A stretch of 64,000 nucleotides of DNA from Paenibacillus sp. V4I7 (GTDB lineage Bacteria > Bacillota > Bacilli > Paenibacillales > NBRC-103111). Below the pieces are notes generated by a model. The model saw only the letters and a list, made by a program, of their open reading frames with translations, did no database searches and had not been told where the DNA came from. Positions 43,068 through 50,760 of the stretch are shown one piece after another; positions within the stretch are counted from its first letter, which is position 1, and each line of letters opens with the position of its first letter. The stretch lies in NCBI RefSeq assembly GCF_030817275.1, contig NZ_JAUSZD010000002.1:5642001-5706000 (forward strand), in the 5' to 3' direction. Made by a program: the position numbers and the translations under genes.

Positions 43068-43200
43068 AAAAAAAAAAGGAACCCAGCCAACGGGGCCGGG
43101 TTCAAAAGTTTATATTAAAAAGGGGGTCTTGGTTATTATAATACCTCGCCAACATTATGAAACCATAACAGGAACATTTCAATTATGTTACAAATTAGAA
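43068..43200 (-). repeat. Dispersed repeat copy B / candidate small RNA
   Basis: Second copy of the block at 27065-27192. The minus strand has the same order: TGTAACA box, TATAAT (43140-43135), AAGACCCCC, T-run, AATATAAACTTTT, then the hairpin with GAACCCGGCC / GGCTGGGTTC arms and a run of ten T. The hairpin arms differ from copy A by paired changes that keep the stem, which suggests selection on RNA structure. The right edge ends in a cre-like AGAAAGCGCTTTAT. Confidence 0.55.
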
Positions 43201-43310
43201 AGCGCTTTATTTCCTTACCTTTCCTACAATTTCACCACTAAGATTCGATCCCGCAAAGCCGGGGTAATGACCTAATAAATGTATTCCATTCATTTAGGAG
43301 GTTTTTTCCA

Positions 43311-43736
43311 ATGACCGCACAAGAACAAAACCATCCAGACTCATACGATATTTCGAAGAAAGTCGCCATTGTGACCGGCGCATCCTCCGGCATTGGTTTG
43401 GCTTCCGCTGTACGTTTGGCTGAAAAAAGGGTTCAAAATCTGGCTGCTCAACCGCCCTGGCGGTGAACTTGAAGCAGCGGTGGCCAAAGTGCAGGTGTAA
43501 ACGCCATCTGTCCGGGAGCGATCGAAACGAATATTGATGAGAATACGGAACGCAGACCCGAGCTGGAAGAAATCACGATCCCTATTGAATTTCCCGAAGG
43601 AGAACATCCGCTCCGACACAATTCCGGAACAGCTAGTCAAGTCGCGAATCTGGTGCTGTTCCTCGCTTCGAATCAATCCGACCACATTACCGGAACTTCC
43701 GTCATCGACGGCGCCGAATCTTTAATTCATGGATGA
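43311..43736 (+). pseudogene. Broken short-chain dehydrogenase (SDR) gene
   Basis: Starts well, with GGAGG before ATG 43311 and 'KKVAIVTGASSGIGLASAVR', the SDR nucleotide-binding motif. After 'RLAEK' the frame slips and ends in a stop near 43500. The tail resumes as 'NAICPGAIETNIDENTERRP' and 'VANLVLFLASNQSDHITG', 'TSVIDGAESLIHG'. The central ~100 residues with the catalytic Ser-Tyr-Lys are deleted. The enzyme is dead. Higher GC than the integrase remnant suggests separate origins. Confidence 0.8.
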
Positions 43737-43783
43737 TAAAGGAGAACTTCCCATGCAGATCCCAACTGGAAACATAGTTACAG

Positions 43784-43808
43784 ATGAGCCTGAGAAATCA
43801 GGCTTTTA
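43784..43808 (+). terminator. small terminator after SDR relic
   Basis: AGCCTGA-gaaa-TCAGGCT followed by TTT. Confidence 0.6.
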
Positions 43809-43899
43809 CTATGCCAAACACGACCTCTCAAGGGTCTTCATATACTCTTTATACAAAATCAGTTGCACCTTACGAAGGTCTGGCATATAATATTCTTAA

Positions 43900-43914
43900 T
43901 TAGAATTATTATAA
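43900..43914 (+). promoter_or_regulatory. Fur-family (PerR/Zur-like) box candidate
   Basis: TTAGAATTATTATAA matches the PerR-box consensus TTATAATnATTATAA at all but one fixed position and lies directly before the CDF transporter's ribosome binding site. A metal- or peroxide-responsive repressor is plausible; the region is AT-rich, so chance is possible. Confidence 0.4.
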
Positions 43915-43929
43915 ATAAGGAGGGAACGT

Positions 43930-44895
43930 ATGAGTATCGAATACGACTATCATCATCTCCATCATGTTAAAGAACAGAGCAAATCCAGAAAAACGTTATG
44001 GGTGACTCTCATACTGACCGCCTTTTTCACTATTGTAGAAATTGTAGGTGGGGTGCTCTCGAATTCCCTTGCTTTGCTATCCGACTCTGCCCATATGATC
44101 TCCGACGTCATTGCTTTGGGACTAAGTATGGTCGCTTTGAAGCTGGCTACTCGTCAGCCTAATGCTCGATTCACCTTTGGTTTCCTTCGGTTTGAGATTA
44201 TCGCGTCTTTTCTGAATGGATTAGCCCTTTGTATCATTGCTTTGGGAATTTTCATCGAGGGGATTCAACGTATCATTGACCCGCAGCCTATTCGCCTGGC
44301 GCTTATGCTTGGAATTGCCTCCATCGGTTTCGTTGTCAATCTTGTGCTTACTTTGGTTCTTCATAACAGTGTGAAAGAAGAAGACAATCTGAATGTGAAA
44401 AGTGCGCTGTGGCACTTTTTTGGCGATTTACTCAGCTCGGTAGGTGTCATTATCTCATCTATTATCATTTATTACACAGGTCTTCTCTTGTTCGATCCTC
44501 TGATTTCGATGGTGATTGGCGGCATTATTTTTACTGGTGGAAGCAAAATCATTCGAGAATCATATCTGATTCTGATGGAATCCGTGCCTGAGCGCTTCAA
44601 CTTAGATGAAATACGCAGCGAGATCGCGCGTGTTGAAGGTGTCGAAGATGTGCATGAAATGCATCTGTGGGCGATTTCGACTGATCATTACTCTTTAACT
44701 GCGCATGTGTTCATTAATCCTAACATTCAGCCCTTCTGTGTTATTCTTGCAATTAATGAAACGTTGAAAAGTAAATATGGTATCGAGCATTCAACCATCC
44801 AAATTGAACATGCCAACATTAATCCACATGGGGATTATGGCAAAGAGTTCTTGAAGCATCAAAGACAATCGAATGGAAATGGGCTTCAAATCTAA
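43930..44895 (+). CDS. Cation diffusion facilitator (CzcD-like)
   Basis: A 321-residue CDF metal/proton antiporter, probably exporting Zn2+, Co2+ or Cd2+. The His-rich N-terminus ('YDYHHLHHVKEQSK') precedes six TMs; the metal site residues are in 'LLSDSAHMISDVIALG' (DxxH-type) and 'WHFFGDLLSSVGV' (HxxxD). A C-terminal cytoplasmic domain carries 'VEDVHEMHLWAIS'. AAGGAGG precedes the ATG, and a Fur-type box lies just upstream. Confidence 0.93.
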   Translation: MSIEYDYHHLHHVKEQSKSRKTLWVTLILTAFFTIVEIVGGVLSNSLALLSDSAHMISDVIALGLSMVALKLATRQPNARFTFGFLRFEIIASFLNGLALCIIALGIFIEGIQRIIDPQPIRLALMLGIASIGFVVNLVLTLVLHNSVKEEDNLNVKSALWHFFGDLLSSVGVIISSIIIYYTGLLLFDPLISMVIGGIIFTGGSKIIRESYLILMESVPERFNLDEIRSEIARVEGVEDVHEMHLWAISTDHYSLTAHVFINPNIQPFCVILAINETLKSKYGIEHSTIQIEHANINPHGDYGKEFLKHQRQSNGNGLQI

Positions 44896-44908
44896 TAAGG
44901 GATATGCC

Positions 44909-44957
44909 AAAAAGACCGCTATACTTCTCATCTTAACGAGAGTATAACGGTCTTTTC
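44909..44957. terminator. bidirectional intrinsic terminator
   Basis: AAAAAGACCGxTATACTTCTC and GAGAGTATAACGGTCTTTT arms between convergent CDF and LacI genes. Confidence 0.9.
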
Positions 44958-46014
44958 ATGTTGTTGTAGACTTCCGGACAATCATCTCCAAATCAATAAA
45001 TAGCTCATGTCCATGAATACGCGGTAGGTGCTCGTCCAGCAGCTGTGTATTCTCCTCGTCCAAGTCTTCACCAATCTGCCGCATCAGAAAAGCGGCAACT
45101 AATCTCGTTTGCAAATCGACAGGCATGTCAAAGCTTGTGATAGAGGGAAAGCTGGCTTTAGAAAACAGTTCATTGTCCATTCCAATCAACTGCACATCCT
45201 CTGGCACGCGAATACCTCGCTCATGACACACAGCTAGAAGCTCCAACGCTAACGCATCATTAAAGGTGTAAATGCCGATAGGTCGCTGCTCGCCGCTTAT
45301 GCGAAGAGCTTCCTCCAGTGTACCTTCGATACCGAGCTCTCCCGCATCCAGAAGCGCATGAACTGTCGACTCGGCTTTATCGCCTAACCCTGCCATAAAC
45401 CCTTGAATACGCTGCTCATTGGCCCCCATCCCTTTACGCCTGCCGGCATAAATGATGGAGCGGCAGCCGTTTGTGAGGAAATGCTGCACAGCTTCCGTCG
45501 AAGCCTTCGCAAAATCCAAATTAATCGCCAGCTTGACGATGTCGCTAGGCCAACCCCAGCCATTAAAGATAACCAGCGGCGTGCCCTCACCGACTAATTG
45601 CTGGGTCGATTGCATACTCATCGCTAAACCATGGCTCACTAAACCGTCTACTCTTCGCTGCAGCAAGTGCTCCAGGTGACGCTTCTCGATCACTGGATCC
45701 ATACCCGCTGCTGAAAATACGGATAAATGGTAGCCGAAACTATGTACTTTCTGCTCAAGCTTCTCTGCAAATCGGCCATAATAGCCGCCAAAATGCGGTA
45801 TGATAAGCCCTAGCTCATAGGATCGGCGCCGGCTAAGGTTCGTTGCCATCACATTGCGGCGATAACCCAGCTGTATGACGGCATCCTCCACTTTGCGTAT
45901 CGTCTCCGGCGACATCGGCACCTTTCTCCGATTTAAAACATTAGAAACTGTCGCAATGGAAACGCCCGCTTCGGAAGCAACATCTACAATGGTGGGCTGT
46001 TTACTTCTCTTCAT
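44956..46014 (-). CDS. LacI/GalR-family regulator
   Basis: A 352-residue LacI-type repressor: N-terminal HTH and hinge ('TIVDVASEAGVSIATVSNVL', 'YRRNVMATNLSRR'), then a periplasmic-binding-type sugar domain ending with dimer contacts ('ELFIDLEMIVRKS'). No sugar genes are directly adjacent, so its target may lie elsewhere or be itself. Effector unknown. Confidence 0.9.
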   Translation of the reverse strand: MKRSKQPTIVDVASEAGVSIATVSNVLNRRKVPMSPETIRKVEDAVIQLGYRRNVMATNLSRRRSYELGLIIPHFGGYYGRFAEKLEQKVHSFGYHLSVFSAAGMDPVIEKRHLEHLLQRRVDGLVSHGLAMSMQSTQQLVGEGTPLVIFNGWGWPSDIVKLAINLDFAKASTEAVQHFLTNGCRSIIYAGRRKGMGANEQRIQGFMAGLGDKAESTVHALLDAGELGIEGTLEEALRISGEQRPIGIYTFNDALALELLAVCHERGIRVPEDVQLIGMDNELFSKASFPSITSFDMPVDLQTRLVAAFLMRQIGEDLDEENTQLLDEHLPRIHGHELFIDLEMIVRKSTTT

Positions 46015-46200
46015 AGGAAATCCCTCATTCTTGAAATGCTTTAACTCATTTTATCGATAAGCAAATCGCTCGTCAAATTTCGATAATCTGTGCATTCCTA
46101 CAGCAATTCGCTATAATGAATAGATTCGTGTATTCGAAAAAGCAATTGCTTGGGGGTGCATGCAGCCCTATGAAACGAAAACGTAAGGAGTTCACACATC

Positions 46201-47088
46201 ATGTGGTTTATTGCTGCAGTCGGCAGTGCCGTACTATTTGGTCTAACCGGCTTTTTTATGAAAGCGAGTCAAATGCGCCAAGGCTCCACACCGCATCTAT
46301 TGCTCGGACTCTATCTCACAGGAACACTTGGCTTCACTGTGAACAGTCTATGGGAAGGCTCCCTCTTCTTAGACGATTGGCGTGTTTGGTTAGCTGGCAT
46401 CATCATTGGCGTGGGGTCAGGCTGGGGCAATGTCGTGTTCATGAAGGCGCTCGATAACGGTCCGGCAAGCTTGACAGCACCGCTAATGAACTTAAATATT
46501 TTGTTAGTCATTCTCATGTCCGTCACAATCTACGGTGAACGTATACATAGCACGGAAGCCGGCGGCATCGTCCTGCTCATTGCTTCAGCGGTACTTGTAT
46601 CCATTAAGCTCAAAGAGCCTCTTACCATCAAAGAGAAGAAATGGTTCGCACTCGTTGCACTCGGCGGACTTCTTTTCTTCTTCCGCAACGGCGGCTTAAA
46701 AGTTACTGCCGAGCTAGCATTAGCGAATACGCCTATTCTACTCATCAGTTATCTGCTCTCCGCCATTTGGTTCGCCATTGCCGCAGCTAGCCACACCAAG
46801 AAGCAGCAAAAGCCTGTCCAACAAGGACTCATCGCAACCTATGATGGGTCACCAAGTCGTACAGGACTTCTATGGGGACTGCTTTCTGGCTGCTTCTCTT
46901 ACGGTGGCCTTCAGCTTTACTCCGTTGCGCTGCAAATGGGGCCAGGTTCCATCGTCGCACCCATTTTCTCGACCTATGGTCTTGTCGTCGTTGTCGGCTC
47001 TGTGCTCGTTTATAAAGAAAAGCTGACAATCCTGCAAGGTCTCGCCTTAACACTTCTATTCGCAGGTCTCATATTCGTAAAGCTGTAA
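46201..47088 (+). CDS. DMT-superfamily (EamA) permease
   Basis: A 295-residue, ten-helix drug/metabolite transporter built from two EamA repeats, with 'NVVFMKALDNGPASLTAPLM' in repeat 1 and 'GGLQLYSVALQMGPGSIVAP' in repeat 2. AAGGAG lies 10 nt before the ATG. Substrate cannot be predicted. Alone on the plus strand with its own terminator. Confidence 0.88.
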   Translation: MWFIAAVGSAVLFGLTGFFMKASQMRQGSTPHLLLGLYLTGTLGFTVNSLWEGSLFLDDWRVWLAGIIIGVGSGWGNVVFMKALDNGPASLTAPLMNLNILLVILMSVTIYGERIHSTEAGGIVLLIASAVLVSIKLKEPLTIKEKKWFALVALGGLLFFFRNGGLKVTAELALANTPILLISYLLSAIWFAIAAASHTKKQQKPVQQGLIATYDGSPSRTGLLWGLLSGCFSYGGLQLYSVALQMGPGSIVAPIFSTYGLVVVVGSVLVYKEKLTILQGLALTLLFAGLIFVKL

Positions 47089-47120
47089 GATAAATTCACT
47101 ATAAATTCGCGATTCATGCC

Positions 47121-47160
47121 AAAGAAGGTGATGAGAATTATTCATCACCTTCTTTTTTTT
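47121..47160 (+). terminator. intrinsic terminator
   Basis: GAAGGTGATGA / TCATCACCTTC arms followed by eight T. Confidence 0.92.
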
Positions 47161-47190
47161 CGTTTATTTTGCCTACGATTTCAGTGCGGG

Positions 47191-47997
47191 TTAGTCCTCA
47201 TGATCCCCTATAAGTGAAATAATTTGTTTCTTCAGTTTAATAAACGACTCCGTATCTTTACACTCCAAGGTCTCTCGAAGTCCTTGTGGAATCACGATTT
47301 CTTGGCGAATCCTTCCTGGATGCGCCTGCATCACATACACGCGCTGAGATAAGAAAATAGCCTCCTCGATGTCATGGGTAATGAAAACGACGGTGGTTTT
47401 TTCCTTTTCCCAAATACGCAGCAACAGCTCCTGCATCGAATTCTTCGTCTGCGGATCGAGCGCACCAAATGGCTCATCCATCAGCAGGACTTCCGGATTG
47501 TTCGCGAGGGCCCGAGCGATGGCGACCCGCTGCTTCATGCCGCCCGAAAGCTCTTTCGGCAGCGATCTGGCGAACTTCTGCAGCCCGACAAGCTCCATGA
47601 AGTGATCGGAAATGGCCCTCTTTTCGAATAAAGGAACGCCTTTGAGTGTCAGTCCGAACTCGATATTCTCCCTCACAGAAAGCCAAGGGAATAAGGTGTA
47701 CGATTGGAATACCATCCCACGGTCAGCGCCAGGACCATCAATTTCATGACCGGAAATGCTTAACGTACCTGTCGTCAATGGCTCTAAACCCGCAAGAATT
47801 CGGAGCAGAGAGGACTTGCCACAGCCTGATGGACCTACAAAACTGACAAACTCATGCGCATCCACATGGAATGAAACCCGATCCAACGCAACAAACTGGG
47901 ATTTCTTTGTGCTATACACTTTCGTTACATCCGTCGCCATAATTTTGCTCACAGCCATAGCTCTGTCATTAGAGGGCTCCCTATTCAAAGCATGCAT
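47191..47997 (-). CDS. ABC ATPase of guanidine-riboswitch importer
   Basis: A 268-residue NitT/TauT-type ATPase: Walker A 'GPSGCGKSS', 'FQSYTLFPWLSVRENIEFGL', signature 'LSGGMKQR', Walker B 'VLLMDEPFGALDPQ', switch 'ITHDIEEA'. GGAGGG lies 9-10 nt before ATG 47997, at the end of the permease gene. Last gene of the riboswitch-controlled operon. It resembles the ATPase at 23558 but is clearly distinct. Confidence 0.92.
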   Translation of the reverse strand: MHALNREPSNDRAMAVSKIMATDVTKVYSTKKSQFVALDRVSFHVDAHEFVSFVGPSGCGKSSLLRILAGLEPLTTGTLSISGHEIDGPGADRGMVFQSYTLFPWLSVRENIEFGLTLKGVPLFEKRAISDHFMELVGLQKFARSLPKELSGGMKQRVAIARALANNPEVLLMDEPFGALDPQTKNSMQELLLRIWEKEKTTVVFITHDIEEAIFLSQRVYVMQAHPGRIRQEIVIPQGLRETLECKDTESFIKLKKQIISLIGDHED

Positions 47998-48000
47998 GAT

Positions 48001-48819
48001 TTAACGCCCTCCTTCCAACCACGGGAAAAATCTGCGGTGACAATAAGCAAATGTGCGATCCGTTAGTAATCCAAGCAAGCCAATGGCGATAATTCCTACG
48101 AAAATCAGATCCGTATTGAGGAACCGCTGTGCTTTCATAATAGAGAACCCTAGTCCACTGCTAGCCGCAACCAATTCAGCTACAACGAGATAAGTCCAAG
48201 CCCAACCGATGATTAATCGCATGGTGTTCATTAAATCCGGCAGTAGTGCAGGAATAAGCACCTTTTCGATCACTTGCCAGCGGTTCGCACCAAGGGTATA
48301 GGAGGTTTGAAGCAAATCATTGGATACCGAACGTGTATTATCGGCAACCATCAGCATGAGCTGGAAGAAGCAGCCGATGAAGATGACGATCACCTTCGCC
48401 CATTCACCAATCCCTGCCCATACCATAATAAGCGGGATGAAAGCCGTCGCTGGCATATACCGGATAAACTCTGTTGGAGGAACGAGCAGCGCTTCAGCGA
48501 AGCGAAACGTACCAGCCAGGATGCCAAGCGGAATACCCAGTAAACAAGCAAGCAGGAAGCCCGCCCCTACTCGAAAAATACTTATGCCAACATGGTTCCA
48601 GAAGACAGAACTCTGAAGTTGAATTGCAAACTGACGAAGTACTTGATCCGGTGTAGGTAAGAACGTACGATTTACAAAGCCGCCATAGCTGAGCACACTC
48701 CAGAAGAGCAGAGCTATCACAACAATGAGCACGACACCGGATGTATAAGTTCTACGGCTAATATCGCCCCGTATGGCAAACAAAGTTGATTTGCGCCTTT
48801 TTTTCACCATGGTGTCCAT
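48001..48819 (-). CDS. ABC permease of guanidine-riboswitch importer
   Basis: A 272-residue NitT/TauT-type permease with about six TMs, the EAA-like loop 'LLQTSYTLGANRWQVIEKVL' and 'IPALLPDLMNTMRLIIGWAW'. It is co-transcribed between the binding protein and the ATPase. Permeases of this kind are a recurrent partner of guanidine-I riboswitches. Confidence 0.92.
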   Translation of the reverse strand: MDTMVKKRRKSTLFAIRGDISRRTYTSGVVLIVVIALLFWSVLSYGGFVNRTFLPTPDQVLRQFAIQLQSSVFWNHVGISIFRVGAGFLLACLLGIPLGILAGTFRFAEALLVPPTEFIRYMPATAFIPLIMVWAGIGEWAKVIVIFIGCFFQLMLMVADNTRSVSNDLLQTSYTLGANRWQVIEKVLIPALLPDLMNTMRLIIGWAWTYLVVAELVAASSGLGFSIMKAQRFLNTDLIFVGIIAIGLLGLLTDRTFAYCHRRFFPWLEGGR

Positions 48820-48842
48820 TTAGAGCCCTCGCTCTCCAGTTG

Positions 48843-49862
48843 TTATTTCTTACGTTCCTTCAGCACTTCTTCTACAAAGTGTCCATCTAAGAAGCTTTCC
48901 GCCTTCGGAATGGAAGTCAGCATATCTAATCCCTTTAAGAACTCGGCCGTCTTCTGCGAAGTAAAGTGTAGGGATTCTAAGTTATCGCCCTTTTGGAAAG
49001 CTTTCACATTATCTTCAAGTTGGAAAATTTTCACGCTATCCACGCCAGCTTTATATTCATCAACCGGCGTCTCTGCTGCTTTTGCCATTATATTCAATGA
49101 CTCTTCTGGATTGGCCTTCCAGTAATCCAAAGCGTCGAACCAAGCGTTGATGATTTTTTTCACATCTTCCGGACGATTCTTCGTTATTTCTTCTTTGAAA
49201 ACTAGCAGATCAGGGATAAGTCCGGGTGTATCCTTGGAGGAAAATAATAACTTACCTTTGCCCTCTTGAATCGCCTTGCTTAGGAATGGCTCCCATAGTA
49301 CCGCGGCGTCCAGGTTGCCTGAAATGAAAGCAGGTCCTGCATCGTTAACTGTCATATTCGTATAAGCAACATCTTTCTCGGCAAGCCCGGCCTTTTCAAG
49401 TGCAGTTAGCATCAGAAGGTGATCAACCGTTCCCAGCTCAGTCGCTACTTTCTTCCCCTTCAAATCCTTCAATGAATGAATGCTCGGCTTCACAACAACA
49501 CCGTCTCCGCCATTGGAGTTATCGTTCACCAGCACTGCCTTGAGTTTAATTCCTTTACTTGCTGGAGCAAGTGTATCACTTAACGTTTGGCTGTTCGCAT
49601 CGACTTTACCAGACGCTAATGCTGATAAGGAATCGCTATATACCGGGAACCAAATGAGATCAACATTAACCCCATTTTTCTCAAAGAACCCCTTTTCCTT
49701 CACTAAATACCACACAAACCAACCTGGCCATGGACTGAGTGCTAATTTAATCGGTTCTCCGCTTTTTCCTGTAGTGCCAGTTGCCCCTTTGCTCGTACAT
49801 CCGCTAACTACTGTAAAAATCAATAACAACGCCATCATCAGGAATACCACTCTTTGTCTCAT
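48843..49862 (-). CDS. Substrate-binding lipoprotein, guanidine-riboswitch importer
   Basis: A 339-residue NMT1/NrtA/TauA-like binding protein. The signal peptide 'MRQRVVFLMMALLLIFTV' leads to lipobox 'VSGC'. The mature fold shows 'IKLALSPWPGWFVWYLVKEK', 'VDANSQTLSDTLAPASKGI', 'LKGKKVATELGTVDHLLML' and 'NLDAAVLWEPFLSKAI'. I choose ATG 49862 because the ATG at 49880 lies on the Shine-Dalgarno GAGGGAG. Databases usually call such proteins nitrate/sulfonate/taurine binding, but the guanidine-I aptamer upstream points to guanidine or a guanidine-related compound. Confidence 0.9.
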   Translation of the reverse strand: MRQRVVFLMMALLLIFTVVSGCTSKGATGTTGKSGEPIKLALSPWPGWFVWYLVKEKGFFEKNGVNVDLIWFPVYSDSLSALASGKVDANSQTLSDTLAPASKGIKLKAVLVNDNSNGGDGVVVKPSIHSLKDLKGKKVATELGTVDHLLMLTALEKAGLAEKDVAYTNMTVNDAGPAFISGNLDAAVLWEPFLSKAIQEGKGKLLFSSKDTPGLIPDLLVFKEEITKNRPEDVKKIINAWFDALDYWKANPEESLNIMAKAAETPVDEYKAGVDSVKIFQLEDNVKAFQKGDNLESLHFTSQKTAEFLKGLDMLTSIPKAESFLDGHFVEEVLKERKK

Positions 49863-49890
49863 TCCGATCTCCCTCTCCATTTGTAATGGT

Positions 49891-50032
49891 AAAAAGAAAA
49901 GCCCGGAACGATATCATATTCTGATATCCTCCCGGGCTTTTATCCCTCCGTGTGCACGATGAAGCTCACCGTGTGTCTTCTCTTGGACCTGACCAACAGC
50001 CTTCATTCTGTCGCGGAACCCTAGAAAACAAG
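49891..50032 (-). ncRNA. Guanidine-I (ykkC) riboswitch with terminator
   Basis: The minus strand carries the ykkC subtype-1 core in order: TTTTCTAGGGTTCCGC, GGTCCAAGAGAAGACACACGG, CACACGGAGGGATAAAAGCC and CCGGGAG. The 3' strand AAAAGCCCGG can instead pair with CCGGGCTTTT, followed by CTTTTT, to form an intrinsic terminator (49891-49941). Guanidine binding should stabilise the aptamer and stop termination, turning on the importer genes downstream. Compared with the B. subtilis ykkC RNA the GGUCCGAGAG segment has one G-to-A change. The aptamer match is strong; ligand identity rests on the family. Confidence 0.93.
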
Positions 50033-50074
50033 TTTGCTATGAGGTTGGTACTTCGATGTCTTACATTTGTCTTA

Positions 50075-50103
50075 ATCATACTTACATCCGAGTTGTATGT
50101 CAA
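50075..50103 (-). promoter_or_regulatory. Promoter of the guanidine-type operon
   Basis: Minus-strand TTGACA (50103-50098), 17-nt spacer and TATGAT (50080-50075). Near-perfect vegetative promoter about 45 nt before the aptamer. Confidence 0.85.
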
Positions 50104-50114
50104 TATATATAACA
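50098..50114. promoter_or_regulatory. GlnR/TnrA box over the -35
   Basis: TGTCAATATATATAACA matches TGTNA-N7-TNACA fully and overlaps the -35 of the guanidine-type promoter, a repression-type position. Confidence 0.55.
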
Positions 50115-50148
50115 CAAATTAATAATTGGTTGCCAAAATAGCTGTATG

Positions 50149-50165
50149 TGTAATAATATATAACA
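50149..50165. promoter_or_regulatory. GlnR/TnrA box before the small gene
   Basis: TGTAATAATATATAACA matches TGTNA-N7-TNACA fully. It covers the predicted -10 (TAATAT, 50154-50159; -35 TTGCCA, 50130-50135) of the rightward small gene. Confidence 0.5.
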
Positions 50166-50194
50166 TATATAACTACTAACCGGAGGTGTATACG

Positions 50195-50380
50195 ATGTAC
50201 TCGATTCATTTCCATATTACGATGTTAGATAATCAACTTGTTCTACCTAAACCTGTTACATCAACGAGCCCTTCTATTTCTGGTATTCAAGAAGGACACC
50301 TTTTATCCGAGCATCCTCTCCTGATTTCCCCTATAAATAATCAAGCAGCCACTCAAGCTGATAGCCTGCCCGCTGACTAG
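50195..50380 (+). CDS. Small protein of unknown function (61 aa)
   Basis: A short gene with a full expression setup: promoter-like elements at 50130-50159, GGAGG 8-9 nt before ATG 50195, and a strong terminator right after the stop. The product starts 'MYSIHFHITMLDNQLVLPKP', is Ser/Pro/Gln-rich, and has no membrane helix, signal peptide or Cys. I do not recognise it. It is divergent from the guanidine-type importer operon and shares its control region, so it may respond to nitrogen status. The signals support transcription more than they prove translation. Confidence 0.5.
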   Translation: MYSIHFHITMLDNQLVLPKPVTSTSPSISGIQEGHLLSEHPLLISPINNQAATQADSLPAD

Positions 50381-50395
50381 CCTCTAATCTTACAG

Positions 50396-50431
50396 AGACC
50401 ATCAGGGCTATCCTCCTGATGGTCTATTTCT
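50396..50431 (+). terminator. terminator of the small gene
   Basis: Perfect 11-bp arms AGACCATCAGG / CCTGATGGTCT followed by ATTTCT. Confidence 0.88.
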
Positions 50432-50472
50432 GTGAGCGGGGTTTCCATCGAAAATACCGTATCCCCCTCTCC

Positions 50473-50670
50473 GTGGTTACCAAAGTTGTATTTTCTGCAA
50501 CAATTCCCACTCCCAAAGGCTACTTTGCATGTTAAAGTTGCAGTTTGTACAACACTTTGAGCCCTTTTGTTGCAAAATGGCTTGTATAGGGCCCAATTGT
50601 TGTATATTATGCAACAACGAAGGGAGCGAGGCGCGATATAGGCAGCTATTGTTGCACTTTATACAACATC
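50473..50670. repeat. Array of GTTGTA/TGCAAC dyads with repeat copy 2
   Basis: 50473-50553 is the inverted match of 28781-28859. The region continues with related dyads: GTTGTATTTTCTGCAAC (50485), GTTGCAGTTTGTACAAC (50537), GTTGCA...TTGTATAG (50570), GTTGTATATTATGCAAC (50599) and GTTGCACTTTATACAAC (50651). Spacings are about 52, 33, 29 and 52 nt. No gene is visible. It fills the space between the small gene and the sdh terminator. Confidence 0.6.
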
Positions 50671-50707
50671 ATCCATTGAGAGTCTGAATTAATACTTTTA
50701 GCGTTAT

Positions 50708-50750
50708 AAAAAAGCCCGACACCCTGAAAAGATCAGGGCATCGGGCTTGG
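50708..50750 (-). terminator. terminator of the sdhCAB operon
   Basis: AAGCCCGATGCCCTGA / TCAGGGTGTCGGGCTT arms; on the minus strand TTTTTTAT follows. Confidence 0.92.
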
Positions 50751-50760
50751 GCGATTTCGT

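Noticed and set aside
43195-43208. cre-like palindrome at the edge of repeat B
   Set aside because: It resembles AGAAAGCGCTTTAT but serves only a dead SDR gene, so regulatory meaning is doubtful.
46116-46457. Frame overlapping the DMT permease start
   Set aside because: It overlaps the permease in another frame, is Cys/Arg-rich without motifs, and the AAGGAG site serves the permease ATG.
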